From NCBI RefSeq assembly GCF_024713975.1, contig NC_091102.1, positions 7,259,001 through 7,323,000 of the forward strand: a stretch of DNA of 64,000 nt, read 5' to 3'. The position numbers and the translations under genes are program-made. The stretch comes from Paralichthys olivaceus (Eukaryota > Chordata > Actinopteri > Pleuronectiformes > Paralichthyidae). Below, piece by piece: positions 12,401 through 23,162 of the stretch. Each line of letters starts with the position of its first letter. The first letter of the stretch is position 1. The notes below the pieces were generated by a model. The model was not told the origin of the DNA and did no database searches. It saw only the letters and a list, made by a program, of their open reading frames with translations.

Positions 12401-15400
12401 CCACACTCCACCTGTTTGTCCTGAACAAACCAGACTTTGATTATCACATTTCCTGCATTTTCCTGCACATGTTTTACTGTATTGTAACCGGCTGGAGAAA
12501 TGTATCCTTGTTGGGACTCTCAGAGAGAAGTGATGAGGATCTACACAGAACTCCTTCACAACAGAGTCCTGACTCACAGGCCAACGGGCTGGACCAGGAC
12601 GTTGCTGTTATGTCAATGGCAGAGATTGCATCTTGCAGTTATGAGGCAAGGTAAGAAGTAAACTCACAATCATGTGCATCTCATTACACAGATATATTGT
12701 ACTAAGCACAAATTAAAGATCTCCGTCACTACAATAGATTCCAGAGTGGTCCTGTATGAGATCAGTGTTGATATTGTGAGTGAGCCCGGCTATTTTATAA
12801 GTAATTGGGTAATCACCCAAATATTAAAAGAGATCAGGGACTCTTTGTTTTTTCCCCAACTTCTTCTAGATTCTAATAAAATAGCTCGATCAACAGGTTG
12901 GGCCACTTTTGAAAACACCAATGGCAATAATTTAATGATCGATTAAAAATACACTGAAAGCACATTTTCCATATATGCGACATAGATATTGAATAAATAT
13001 ATAAATAAATAATAATCAACATGTAAGTTTCTGTCATAATTTTATTTATTTTGCTTAAATCCCAGACTAAATCTGTTTCCTCTTACAGACAGGCAGGCGT
13101 GAGGAACGGGATGTTTTTTGGCAAAGCGAAACAGCTGTGCCCCTCGCTGCAGTCCGTCCCGTATGATTTCGAGGCTTATAAAGAGGTGGCTCTCACCATG
13201 TATGAGACTCTGGCTGGGTAAGAGCAACTCCCTCATCTGTTTTTCACTCACTTCTCTGTGGTTTGCACGTAAAACGACCATAAAGCTCAACCTCACCTCC
13301 TCACTTATTTGTTCTTTGTAGTTACACCCATGACATTGAGGCTCTGAGCTGTGATGAAGTGTTGATAGATGGTTCTGCTCTGCTCACTGAGTTGGGCATC
13401 AACGCGGATGATCTTGCCAAAGCCATCAGAGCAGACATCAAGGAGAAGACAGGATGCTGTGCCTCAGTGGGCATGGGTGAGTTCATCTTTATAATGTCAA
13501 AAATAGCCCAAAACAGTGTTTGTGATTAAAAAAATTCAAAACTGAACGCTCATCTGTTCAGGCTCCAACATCCTGTTGGCTCGACTGGCGACACGAAAGG
13601 CCAAGCCGGACGGGCAGTACTTCTTAAAGTCTGAAGAAGTGGATGATTTTATCAGGGACTTGCCAGTAACCAGTTTACCAGGTTGATATACAGCACCACC
13701 TGCTGGTCATATTCATCATTCTACAGTCTCTTAGCTTTTGTGTGTAAAACATTTACATTACATTTCATTTAGCTGAACATGTGACCACATGGTTAATGTA
13801 ACTTCCTCTCTCCAGGTGTTGGTCCTGTTATGGGCAGGAAGTTGGCTGCTATGTCCGTGAGGTCATGCGGGGACCTCCAGCAGGTGTCTCTGTCTCAGCT
13901 GCAGAAGAAGTTCGGACCTCGGACTGGACAGACCTTGTTCCGTTTTTGCAGAGGCCTGGATGATCGGCCTGTCCGCTACGAAAAGGAAAGAAAGTCTGTC
14001 TCGGCAGAGATGAACTACAACATTCGCTTTACAAGGGTTAGACCCTCAATCTCCCTCCTCTGCATTCTCTTGTTCTTTTTTTATCATCCTTAATTTCCTA
14101 GCTGTCTCTCTGTAACTCTCTGGTTCTACCTCTTACTAGATTGATGAGGCAGAGAGTTTCCTGAATAACTTGTCCATGGAGGTTCAAAGACGTTTACAAG
14201 AAGCAGGGCTGCGGGGTCGCAGAGTGACGCTCAAGGTCATGGTTCGCAAGGTTGGAGCTCCACTGGAGTCGGCTAAATACGGTGGTCATGGCATCTGTGA
14301 CAGCCTGGCCAGGTAAGAGACCGTCATCCCTGTATGTTTTAAAGGTTGACAACGTCCTCTTTCTATTGCTTATCCTGGTGATTTTGATCTGTTTCCGGCT
14401 GCCAGGACTGTGATGCTCGCTCAATGCACCGACAGTGGTCAGCTGATCGCCACTGCGGTCATGAAGCTGTTCCACGCCATGAAGCTGCAGGTTCAGGACC
14501 TGAGAGGAGTTGGCATCCAGGTCCAGCTCCTTGAGGGAAACCACTCTGTCCCTCAGGACTCCACAGGCCGGCGGACACGCTCCATCAAAGAGCTGTTACT
14601 CGGTCAAGGAAGTGCACAAACCCACAACAGAGGTTTGTCTCTGGTTGTAGGTGCTGCAGACAACAACACACCACATGAAAAGACTGAGTCCACAGCCTCA
14701 TCATCTGGCTCTGCTCCATATCCTGTGTCTCCTCCTGAGCCAATCCCAGGGACAAGCAAAGAGCAGCTGGCACAAACTCCGAAGAATCCTCGAGCACGTC
14801 TCAACTTCAGTATCGAAATCCCCTCCCCTTCACAGGTAGGGGCTTTACGGATATATCAGATTCAGTCGACTGGTGAAACTGTTTCAGCAGTCTGTTTCTT
14901 TATGATTTCTAAGGTGGATCGTTCTGTGTTGGAGGCCCTGCCTGCAGAGCTGAGGGAGCAAGTGGAGCAGTCGTGGACTCATCGGGATGGGAGACAAAAC
15001 AGTCGTCATTCACCGAGTCCACAGACGTCTGATCCTCATCCTCATCAGTCCGCCTCTCTGAAGACGTGTCTGACCTCACCTCCTCGTTCTCCTGCCTCTG
15101 GACCTGCACTGAACATTCCACATGTCGGAACGTTGGTTCTGCAGATTCCAAACCAGCCAGACACCCCCGGAATTGTACTGGAACTACCAAACTTCTCACA
15201 GGTAGGAATGCCATTGTCCAAGAGTCTGGAGCATGACCGCTGTGAGGGGGCTGTCGTGTTTCACCACCACACTACTGAGTGCTGTTTTCACTGATGGAGC
15301 CAACTTCTCTTTCTGCTTTATGTAATCTCTTGACTCTCTTGCTGCAGGTTGATCCAGATGTTTTCGCTGCCCTTCCCAAAGAGCTTCAGGAAGAACTGAA

Positions 15401-16581
15401 GTCTGCCTATAACCGCATAACTGTCCAACCTCAGACAAAAATGTGTAAGTGCCCATGGTTTAGTTGTACAGGAATGTCTTCTACTTCATTATAATGCGTA
15501 TACACCTAATTTTCATCCTTTTTGTTTCTCTGCAGTGGAGCAGAAGAATTCACTGCTGCAGCTCAAACAGTCAGGAGCAGGGACTGGCGTCAGTCGTATA
15601 AAGCGACGCTACAAGAGAAAAAATGCAGCGAGTCCGGTTAAAAAAGGACCTTCTCCTACGAAGAGGCGTCACACAACAAACAGCCCTGCTAAAACCCTGC
15701 CACCTCTTAAAACCTCACGGGAATCAAACATAGTAAAGGTGAGTCTATACATGGTTTTTATACATGAAGATTAAGGTCTTGTTTTTCTCTGGTCGATGTG
15801 TGCGAGGATGGACAATTTATGGAATTTTGTTGCTTATCTCTGTAGTTCACATCTGTTTTCTCTTCCCAGACTGAAAATGTTCCCTCGGCATCCTCCTCAA
15901 AACCAGACATCCCAGAGTCTCTGTCCAAATTCATCCCTCGTCCTGCTCCTGCGTTGGCTGGAGCCTGTGACCTGACGGATATTAAAACCCTCCTCCGGGA
16001 ATGGGTCACCACCATTGCAGGTAGATGGAGGAGTGCAGCTCTGTAGCAGTGCCAACACATATTGGTTCTAGGATTGCAGAAATATAATCGCTACTTCCTT
16101 TTTCTTAGAACCTATGGAGGAGGACATCCTGCAGGTGGTGAAATACTGCACTGATCTGATCGAGGACAAAGATCTAGAGATGCTGGATTTGGTAATGAAA
16201 TATATGAAAAGGTGAGTTAACACCTGCTGCTCCTCCTTCATTCTTTATAACTCCAAATCATCCAAATCGTACAAAATTCAACACTGCTCTTTGGGCCCTT
16301 AACAACACACATGTCAAATATGAAGCCAACAAGATGAAGGGCTCTCGAGATAATTGACCTGCATCTAGAGAGACAAACAGAGATTTCTGGAATTAGTCGA
16401 TAGATGTTTAAACCTTGTCTTTAAACTTGATTCTGATCTTTATGTTGCATGTTGATCTGTTCTTTGCAGACTCATGCAGCAGTCGGTGGAGTCCGTCTGG
16501 TGTATGGCTTTTGATTTCATCCTGGACAACGTGCAGGTGGTTGTGCAACAGGCCTACGGTAGCACCCTGAAGATAGCATGA
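8158..16581 (+). CDS. rev1: DNA repair protein REV1 (translesion dCMP transferase), complete
   Basis: REV1 is a Y-family polymerase that inserts dCMP opposite abasic sites and G lesions and scaffolds other translesion polymerases in the nucleus. Coding exons: 8158-8223, 9095-9227, 9738-9906, 10287-10793, 10891-11735, 12064-12162, 12275-12391, 12524-12650, 13089-13217, 13322-13476, 13562-13681, 13816-14036, 14140-14312, 14406-14835, 14914-15201, 15348-15444, 15536-15738, 15870-16020, 16109-16211, 16470-16581. All phases agree and give 1414 residues (human about 1250). Domains: N-terminal MSRDVWTKKK; BRCT at about residues 40-130; a long Ser/Pro/Gln-rich linker; catalytic palm motif DMDCFF near 589 and the SCDE acidic pair near 740; little-finger region; UBM1 (VDRSVLEALPAELREQV) near 1098 and UBM2 (VDPDVFAALPKELQEEL) near 1194; C-terminal polymerase/REV7-binding domain to the end. 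The extra length is mostly in the linker exons 10287-10793 and 10891-11735, which also hold a Pro run followed by PPTY. Confidence 0.97.
8369..8722. repeat. Full-length CATAGACTGTATATAAA inverted-repeat element in rev1 intron
   Basis: It starts CATAGACTGTATATAAAG and ends CATCTTTATTTATAGTCTGTG, the inverted repeat of the start. It contains TCTGGAGCCAGGGTCTGCAC and GCAGCCAGCCACCAGATGGC as in the other copies. At about 354 bp it is the cleanest copy in the window. It lies between rev1 exons 8158-8223 and 9095-9227. Confidence 0.75.
9388..9417. repeat. Run of 30 consecutive G in rev1 intron
   Basis: Thirty uninterrupted G on the + (coding) strand lie between rev1 exons 9095-9227 and 9738-9906. 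The flanks (about 9290-9640) are unique in this window. Such a run can fold as a G-quadruplex and is prone to length error in sequencing, so the exact count is uncertain. Confidence 0.95.
11266..11297 (+). repeat. CCA trinucleotide run coding for polyproline inside rev1
   Basis: A run of CCA codons in rev1 exon 10891-11735 encodes eleven prolines directly followed by Thr-Tyr-Gln-Glu-Ala, so the protein reads PPPPTYQEA. The other frames give a spurious poly-His ORF (+) and poly-Trp ORF (-), which are shadows. Confidence 0.9.
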
Positions 16582-18204
16582 AGAACGAGGGGAATCTGAT
16601 TTCACTGTGTTTCCTTCACCACATCTTGTTTTGCTACTTTGACAAAGTCATCTGCAGCACAGATTTCGACACCTCCTCAATTGTGACGCCTCTGCCACAT
16701 CTGCCATGTAATGACTTCACAGACACAAAGTATGAGACCCATGACAGTATTTGATGAACGTATGTATAGTAAATTCTTTTCCTGCTCTTTAAGAGACAAG
16801 TTACACAATCTGAAGGACTGGAAATGTTCTTATTGAAGAAACAAAACCCAGAACAGTGATAGTTGTAGCAGTTCTTGAAAATTCCTTGTTTTTCGAACAA
16901 AGTTCTTTCTATCCCCAACTATAAGTTCCATGGGCATGAGAAATTGAATCTTAAGATTTCTGCTGGCAGTACTTCAATATTTCTTAAGCACTCAGTTTAA
17001 AAGAGAGCTGGTAAGATTTGAGTTTCCTATTTCCCTGGTGAATATTTTCCATCTTTTACAGCAAGTGACTTCCCCTATTTCTCTAAAGGATTAAATTGTG
17101 TCACTCAGATGCATTTTAAGGTAAATTCAGTCATTCCAGGTTTAAAATAATGACATAATCATCATGTTTAAACACAAATGGCTTTTTAGCAATTTTGGAA
17201 TTGTAGCACTGCTCAGATATCAAAATTCTAAAAATGTATGTTTCTTTAGCACCGACCAGTGAAATATCTACTAATGCTGTCTCATAAAAAACTAAATAGA
17301 CTCTGGTACAAGCAGTAGTATGTTTTTCTTTTTCTTTTTTGTTGCAAAAAGTGCCAAAACCTGTTATTATAAAATGTAAATAATGTTTTTAAAGATCCTT
17401 GTTTAAAGTTTTAAAGAAAAGATGTATGTAGAGGGCGTACCTCTTGTATTGTTTACATGTAGTGAATTCTTAGTAACTGTCTTTAAATTGTAAATCTGCT
17501 CACTCTTCATTTGTTTGTACATGTTCCAACCTGGAAATCAGAAGCTGGCCAAAGCACTTCACTTGAGGTTAACTGTTGATTCTCAGTAGCACTCTGATTC
17601 CGGAGGACTGGGGTTATGGCAATCAATAAGTAGCCTATGCATCTCTTTCATTCACTAACAAGTAAGATGTCCGTTCGAGATAATGTAACGTTTCATATAT
17701 GCTTTGTACTTGGAGTAAATCTTGGTATTTCAGTCTGTTTTCACTAGTTTCATAAATCTGAATATAAAAATGCTGGATTTGCTTAGGAACAGGAGATGTG
17801 ATCTTATGTAACTTCACATTGCTGAAGAAATGTGTGGTTACGTCATTATATTTCTTTAAAATGAACTGTTATCACGCCGATGATGGTGATCAGAAGTAAC
17901 TGTGATCTCACCACGCAAGACACGATGTGTGTTGTCGCATACGTTTGTTTAAAGCAGTTTCCCTATATGCAAACCAAATCAAACTGTCATGTTTCTTTTT
18001 TTAACTAGTTGAAATGAATGTAATTCATAATGTGCAAGTGTCTACTCATTTTCAAGATGTTGCTTCTCTTCACCAGTCATATCTTTCCAGAAGGGAATGG
18101 CCAGGAGTTAAACTTGGCCAGTCTTGTCTTCTCTGAACTGGCTTGTGCCTGACGACCTTAAGCTGTGAACTTGTTTGTAAGTTTTTCTAAATCTTGGTAA
18201 TAAA
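16582..18204 (+). other. rev1 3' UTR with polyadenylation signal
   Basis: No coding frame is seen between the rev1 stop and the AATAAA at 18199-18204, which is followed by a T/GT-rich stretch. The A/T-rich, repeat-poor sequence is consistent with one long 3' UTR of about 1.6 kb, although an earlier site cannot be excluded. It contains the first copy of a duplicated 149-bp segment (17512-17660). Confidence 0.55.
17512..17660 (+). repeat. Direct repeat, copy 1 (rev1 3' UTR)
   Basis: This segment recurs at 18362-18505 with roughly 94% identity by eye; the main differences are a five-base deletion (TGAGG) in copy 2 and scattered substitutions. The shared core includes GTTCCAACCTGGAAATCAGA and GGACTGGGGTTATGGCAATC. 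It matches no other sequence in the window. Confidence 0.9.
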
Positions 18205-18291
18205 CTGTAAACTCTGTAATAATGAATTTGTCTTTGTCCATTTTTAAAGTATTTTAAAAACTAGGATGTCCAAGTGCCTATTCATTGTTTA

Positions 18292-18355
18292 AGTGGAGGC
18301 CACCATGTTTTTTACTGTCATCGAAACTGGACAAACTAAAACCTTTTGAGTTTTT
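18292..18355 (+). repeat. Internal fragment of the TTAA inverted-repeat element
   Basis: It reads GTGGAGGCCACCATGTTTTT, then an ACTGGACAAACTAAAACC phrase, and matches 21795-21858 in the same orientation with few changes. Neither terminus is present. Confidence 0.7.
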
Positions 18356-18361
18356 GTACAT

Positions 18362-18505
18362 TGTTTGTAAGTGTTCCAACCTGGAAATCAGAAGCTGGCC
18401 AAAGCACTTCACGTTAACTGTTGATTCTCAGTAGCAGTCTGATTCCAGAGGACTGGGGTTATGGCAATCAATGAGAAGCCTATGCATCCCTTTCATTCAC
18501 TAACA
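18362..18505 (+). repeat. Direct repeat, copy 2 (downstream of rev1 polyA signal)
   Basis: Second copy of 17512-17660, in the same orientation, about 850 bases further on and beyond the AATAAA at 18199. It abuts a fragment of the TTAA element at 18292-18355. Confidence 0.9.
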
Positions 18506-18699
18506 TAATAAAACAACTTATATGAACAGAATATGTACATTTGTGAGAAAAAGAACAAAAAGAAAACAAGAAATATTATATATATGGAATCTGCCCATTA
18601 TAATAATTTACATTCCTCCAAAGTAAAATAAGATTTTCATTAAAATGTTCTAGAATAATAAAAAAAAAAACAAGACATCTCTTCCTACTGATTTGTCTA

Positions 18700-18803
18700 A
18701 CCCGGATGTGGTTTCATGACGTCACACCGGGGCTCTTACGACGTCACTTCCGATAGTCGTATTTGCATTTCGCGCACCAATCTTGCAACCGTCACATCTC
18801 CAG
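18700..18803 (+). promoter_or_regulatory. txndc9 core promoter with paired CRE sites and non-coding first exon
   Basis: A perfect palindromic cAMP-response element TGACGTCA lies at 18717-18724 and a second ACGTCA half site at 18741-18746, the latter directly followed by CTTCCG, an ETS-type motif. About 60 bases downstream is a good splice donor (CCAG before GTAATT at 18804). Spliced to the acceptor before 19900 it gives a leader ending just before the txndc9 start codon. The motifs are seen; their activity is inferred. Confidence 0.55.
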
Positions 18804-19899
18804 GTAATTATCGTTCGAAGATAGTTTAACTATGATCAACATTTTTATCCATCATGACGCCAGATATAATAATCGATTCACCATGTAGCTCACACCGATC
18901 GAGGAGTTTCCCATCATGCATGTGGGAGCGTCCACTTCTAGACTTGCGGGGTTAACGGTGGCTAACTAGCTTAGCATGCTAACAGAAGACTACGTATGTG
19001 AATACGTACGTTCATCTACTCGCCAGGTTTTGTACCCGGCAACAAATATCAGTCGAGGGACGAGTGTGTATGAGCCACACGGGAAGTCAAAAGAGAATTC
19101 TTCAGTAAAGAAACAGCCAGAACAACTACCCGGGGAAAGCAGGCTAACGACCGGGGATCAATCTAGGCGTGTCCCGTTACCGTGGTTTTGTCTCCACCTG
19201 ACACACGCTGCTCGGGCTTCGTCTCTCAGTGTTTCTCTCTGTAGAAGGTCACGTTAGCTCCGATCCTTTAACTGTACAACACGGCGTCCTGACACGAAGG
19301 CCTCGGTGTGTGTGAGCGCTGCAGAGAGACAATGCTCGTCATTGTTGTTTCCAGGTGGATGGTAGCTGGAGAATTCACAGAGGCGACACTGCAACATGCA
19401 TTCTGTCGGTGCAATACAACGAATCGTGTGCAACCCATTCACTGCACACACACATGTATATAAACAAACTAAACAAACTTTTGAAATTTTATAATTATGG
19501 TCAATGCTTTTATTGTTTTATGTCAGGGAAAAGCTTAGTGTGGAGCTGGAAAGGGGATTTAAAACAATATGAGAATTGCTTCTCCATGACCTATAGTAGT
19601 GGCCAGTTAAAGTCAGTCACAAAATATGATAAAGACAACAGAAAATTGTCATATTTAAGAAGCTAAACTTAGGAAGTGACATTTTTGTTTGGCTGAAACA
19701 ATTTATCAATTATCAAAATGGCCCCTGATTAATTTTCTTCTGATCAACTCTATCTATTAACAGACTAATTGTTCAACTGCAGTCTGATTAGCATAGTGAA
19801 CACCATGTCATTGAATCACAGCAGAAATAACAGAGTAGAGCCACAGTCACAGATACATTTTGTAGGTATGTCTCTGCTCACTGTCTGTTCTTTATTCAG
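18804..19899 (+). other. txndc9 first intron, no gene seen
   Basis: The first 500 bases are CpG-rich and look like the downstream part of the promoter island. The rest is A/T-rich. Short open frames (18976-19257, 19355-19666) show no family resemblance and no splice context. Confidence 0.5.
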
Positions 19900-19936
19900 G
19901 AAGGTTCAGTGAAAGTTTTACTCTGAGCAGGCAGCA

Positions 19937-21152
19937 ATGGCCAACCAACAGATGGATATCTTATCAGCGGTTTTGGAGCAGTCAGCCAGGCTGGTGGAGG
20001 AGCAGGTGGATGCACAGTTGTCCAAACTGAATGAAATGGATGAAGATGAATTCGACAGACTGAAGGAAAAGCGAATGGAGGCCCTTAAAAAAGCCCAGAA
20101 ACAGAAGCAGGTATGTGGATGTTGTCACTTTACTCTAATACAGTGAATTGTAGTATTTAGCTGCATAAGACTCTGAAAGAAGATTCAATAATCTGTCAGT
20201 TTTGAGGAAGGAGTGGCTGGTATCAGAAAAGATTATAGTTCTATTCTTATTAAGTATTATTTTAACTGCTATTTGAGATTTCTTGTTCTGTTACTAACCT
20301 TCGTTCTCTGTTCTTAAGGAGTGGTTGTCTAAAGGTCATGGGGAGTACAGAGAAATCTCAAGTGAGAAGGACTTTTTCGGCGAGGTGAAGGACAGCAAGA
20401 ATGTCGTCTGCCACTTCTACAGAAGTTCCACCTTCAGGTAAATTATTAAAAAGTTGTTATTTTATCAGCAAAGACACAAAGCAGCAGGTGTACTGAGACA
20501 TTTAAATGGGGATAAAAACATTTGTAAATTGAAACGGCTGACATGATAAACTGAAAAAATAATTCTTCTTTAGGATTTCTATTAACATAATGACATGTTA
20601 GATCTTTTCCTGAAACATTATTTTTGGTTCTGAATGTTCTGTTCTGCTGAACTCGATGTCTGTTTTCTCTCCCTCACATTTAGATGTAAGATCATCGACA
20701 AACATCTGGCCATCTTGGCAAAGAAGCACGTTGAGACCAAATTTATCAAACTGAATGTAGAAAAGGCCCCATTTCTGACGGAGAGGCTGCGCATCAAGGT
20801 CATTCCCACACTGGCTTTGCTGATAGATGGAAAAACAAAGGACTACGTGGTTGGATTCGCTGACCTGGGAAACACAGATGAGTTTTCCACAGAGATGCTT
20901 GAGTGGAGGCTTGGCTGTGCAGGTGTTATTAACTACAGGTGAGACACAGACTCCCTCCTTTGTCTACAAGCTATGCTTGTGCTATTTTCAACAAAACAAC
21001 ACTGTTTTAATGTTTCTTTCTCCCATCCCAGTGGTAACCTGATGGAGCCCCCCACATCGACGCAGAGATCAGGCTCAAAGTTTACGAAAGTGGAGAAGAA
21101 AACCATCAGAGGCCAAATTAACAACTCTGATTCTGATTCTGGAGATGACTGA
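19937..21152 (+). CDS. txndc9: Thioredoxin domain-containing protein 9 (phosducin-like), complete
   Basis: TXNDC9 is a phosducin-like cytosolic protein that binds the CCT/TRiC chaperonin and modulates folding of actin and tubulin. Coding exons 19937-20110, 20319-20437, 20684-20938 and 21032-21152 are in phase and give 222 residues (human 226). The N-terminal third is a charged helix ([19 protein letters not shown] to about residue 58). The thioredoxin-like fold follows, with [20 protein letters not shown], the cis-Pro loop [12 protein letters not shown] and the [13 protein letters not shown] segment. The CxxC redox pair of true thioredoxins is absent, as is usual for this family, so it is not an oxidoreductase. 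The tail is acidic and ends DSDSGDD. The start is the first ATG after the acceptor before 19900. Confidence 0.97.
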
Positions 21153-21663
21153 AATGCACTGATGCTCGTCTGGCATTCTCTCTGGGCTACCTCATTGAAA
21201 AACAAATGTCCACCAGAGGTCCCGCTTCCATTTTTCATCTCTCTGCTCAGTGACTTACTTATTCATTACAAAAATGTTTTAGTTTCAGCCTCAATTAACG
21301 AATTACAAAAATACACCTCCCAACCTTTTTAACTTTGCTCACTCTGTACACAGCTAGTCCAAACAGCTGGAGGCAAGAGATGGCAAACAGGTCCATCTCT
21401 ATGTTCCATCATTAATGAGGGAGAATGGAGATTCCCACATGGCTCCTGAAGGGAGATTACAGCAACTGTAGTTAAAGACAAAGCATTCTGCAGAAGATGA
21501 AAAAAAAAGTACTCTGCCCCCGGTTTGTCAGTGCAAGGAAGAACACACAAGCCAGAAGTGGTGCTCCTGGAGGAAACAAGCCAGTTCCAAAATGATTTCT
21601 GTCTTTCTTTCTTTTTTCAGTCCGTCAAGCATAACCGTAGCTTGAGATGAAAAGTCGAAGTAG

Positions 21664-21950
21664 TTAAAGGTTCGGTGTGTAAGATAAAGGTGAAAGGAAT
21701 GTTTGTCAGAAATCTGTCTGAATAGTTTTCTTTACCATAGAACGGCTCTTTAAATTTAAAAACGTTATATTTACATGGAGGGGGGTCCCCTGTGGAGGCC
21801 GCCATGTTTTTCACTGTCGTCCACACTGGTCAAACTAAAACCTTTTTAAGTTTTCATGACAACTGAAGTTCACCACAGGTTCTATTTCATGTTGGGAAGG
21901 GGAGGGTGAGGTGAGGAGTATCCAGCTGCAACATGCAACTTCACCTTCTC
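21664..21950 (+). repeat. TTAA inverted-repeat element, largest copy
   Basis: It starts at TTAA with TTAAAGGTTCGGTGTGTAAG and includes the GGAGGCCGCCATGTTTTTCA and AACCTTTTTAAGTTTTCATG phrases and the GGGGAGGGTGAGGTGAGG phrase. The right terminus is degraded near a TTAA at 21954-21957. It lies downstream of txndc9. Confidence 0.65.
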
Positions 21951-21959
21951 TAGTTAATG

Positions 21960-23025
21960 CCTGAAATTTGCTGAAATTCTGTCTGATCATAATTCATACA
22001 GCCATTTTCTGAACAATGTTACATGCTTTAAGGATGAAATAACATCAGACAGGTGAGATATTTGGACTCCAATGAACATACACTACAAGAAAGACAAAAC
22101 ACATCAAACTATAGCGGATATGTTTCACTGAGCCACCACTCCAGTCATCTATCAAATGTCTCTTAGCCGCATTGTGATGATGTTGATTTTGTGTCTTTAC
22201 TTTAGAGTTCAGAAAGTTTTATCTTGAATTATACGTGTGCTCATTTAGTTTTTCTCGTTTATTTCATTTTTTATTGTATCTGCCTTGTGTTGGAACAGAA
22301 TCGAACCATCGTGTGTGCCAAGATTATCTTTCAGCATCAGATTACATTTTCACACATTTCCTTGTAGCAAGAGTCTCAACCAACCATTAATAAAAAGTGT
22401 AAGAGGAATTATCTGCACGTGTGAGTTTGTAATGATCCTTGTCTATACGCTTAAGTGGGGAAAATGATACGAAAGGCCTTGCACATTCAGACCTATTTGG
22501 TAAATATGTTGTAATGGAGCTGCCTGCAGTAACACGATCAATATGTTTCTCCTCATCACATTTGTGATTTATCTAACCACTGAGTCATTTTCTTCCCAAC
22601 TTTCCTCTTAGATAGTTCACAACATGTTAATCAGGTAGAAACCTCATTAAAATATACAATCATTGAGATGTGTGTATGAATGAACAGTGGCATTAGAACA
22701 TTCCAGAAGCACTATGGGCTTTACAGCCTTGATAAAGATTAGTTTGTGGAAAGTCATGTTGTGGGTGTGAACAGTCGTCTGTCTCCAAGCATCAGCTGTG
22801 ATTGCCCAGGGTGCACCCTGCTTCCCATCCAATGTCAGCTGGGATCAGCTCCAGCCTCTCACACTCCTCTGTAGAATTAGAAGCTACAGCGAATGGATGA
22901 TTGTGTGTTATATTTTTACATATGGAAAATGTCAGAACAGTAACTGGTATCTGAAGAAAGTTGGTAAAAAACCACTCTGGAGAAGGTGAAACAGAAGCAC
23001 ACAGAATTCTAGTTTGTATAATGTG
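21960..23025. other. Intergenic region between convergent txndc9 and mrpl30
   Basis: No exon, coding motif or strong repeat is seen. An AATAAA on the + strand at about 22389 and an ATTAAA on the - strand at 23026-23031 are candidate 3' ends for the two converging genes. In the human order as I recall it, g-type lysozyme genes lie in the equivalent gap; no such coding sequence is visible here. Confidence 0.5.
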
Positions 23026-23162
23026 TTTAATATAGAAAATGAGCAACCCGTTTCTCAACTGTCATGGTTGTGGAATCTGAACTGGTATACATGGAGCACA
23101 TGTTTACATGATATTTATGTACAACTGGATTATAACTGGACCATCACTTAGTGAGAGTAAGG

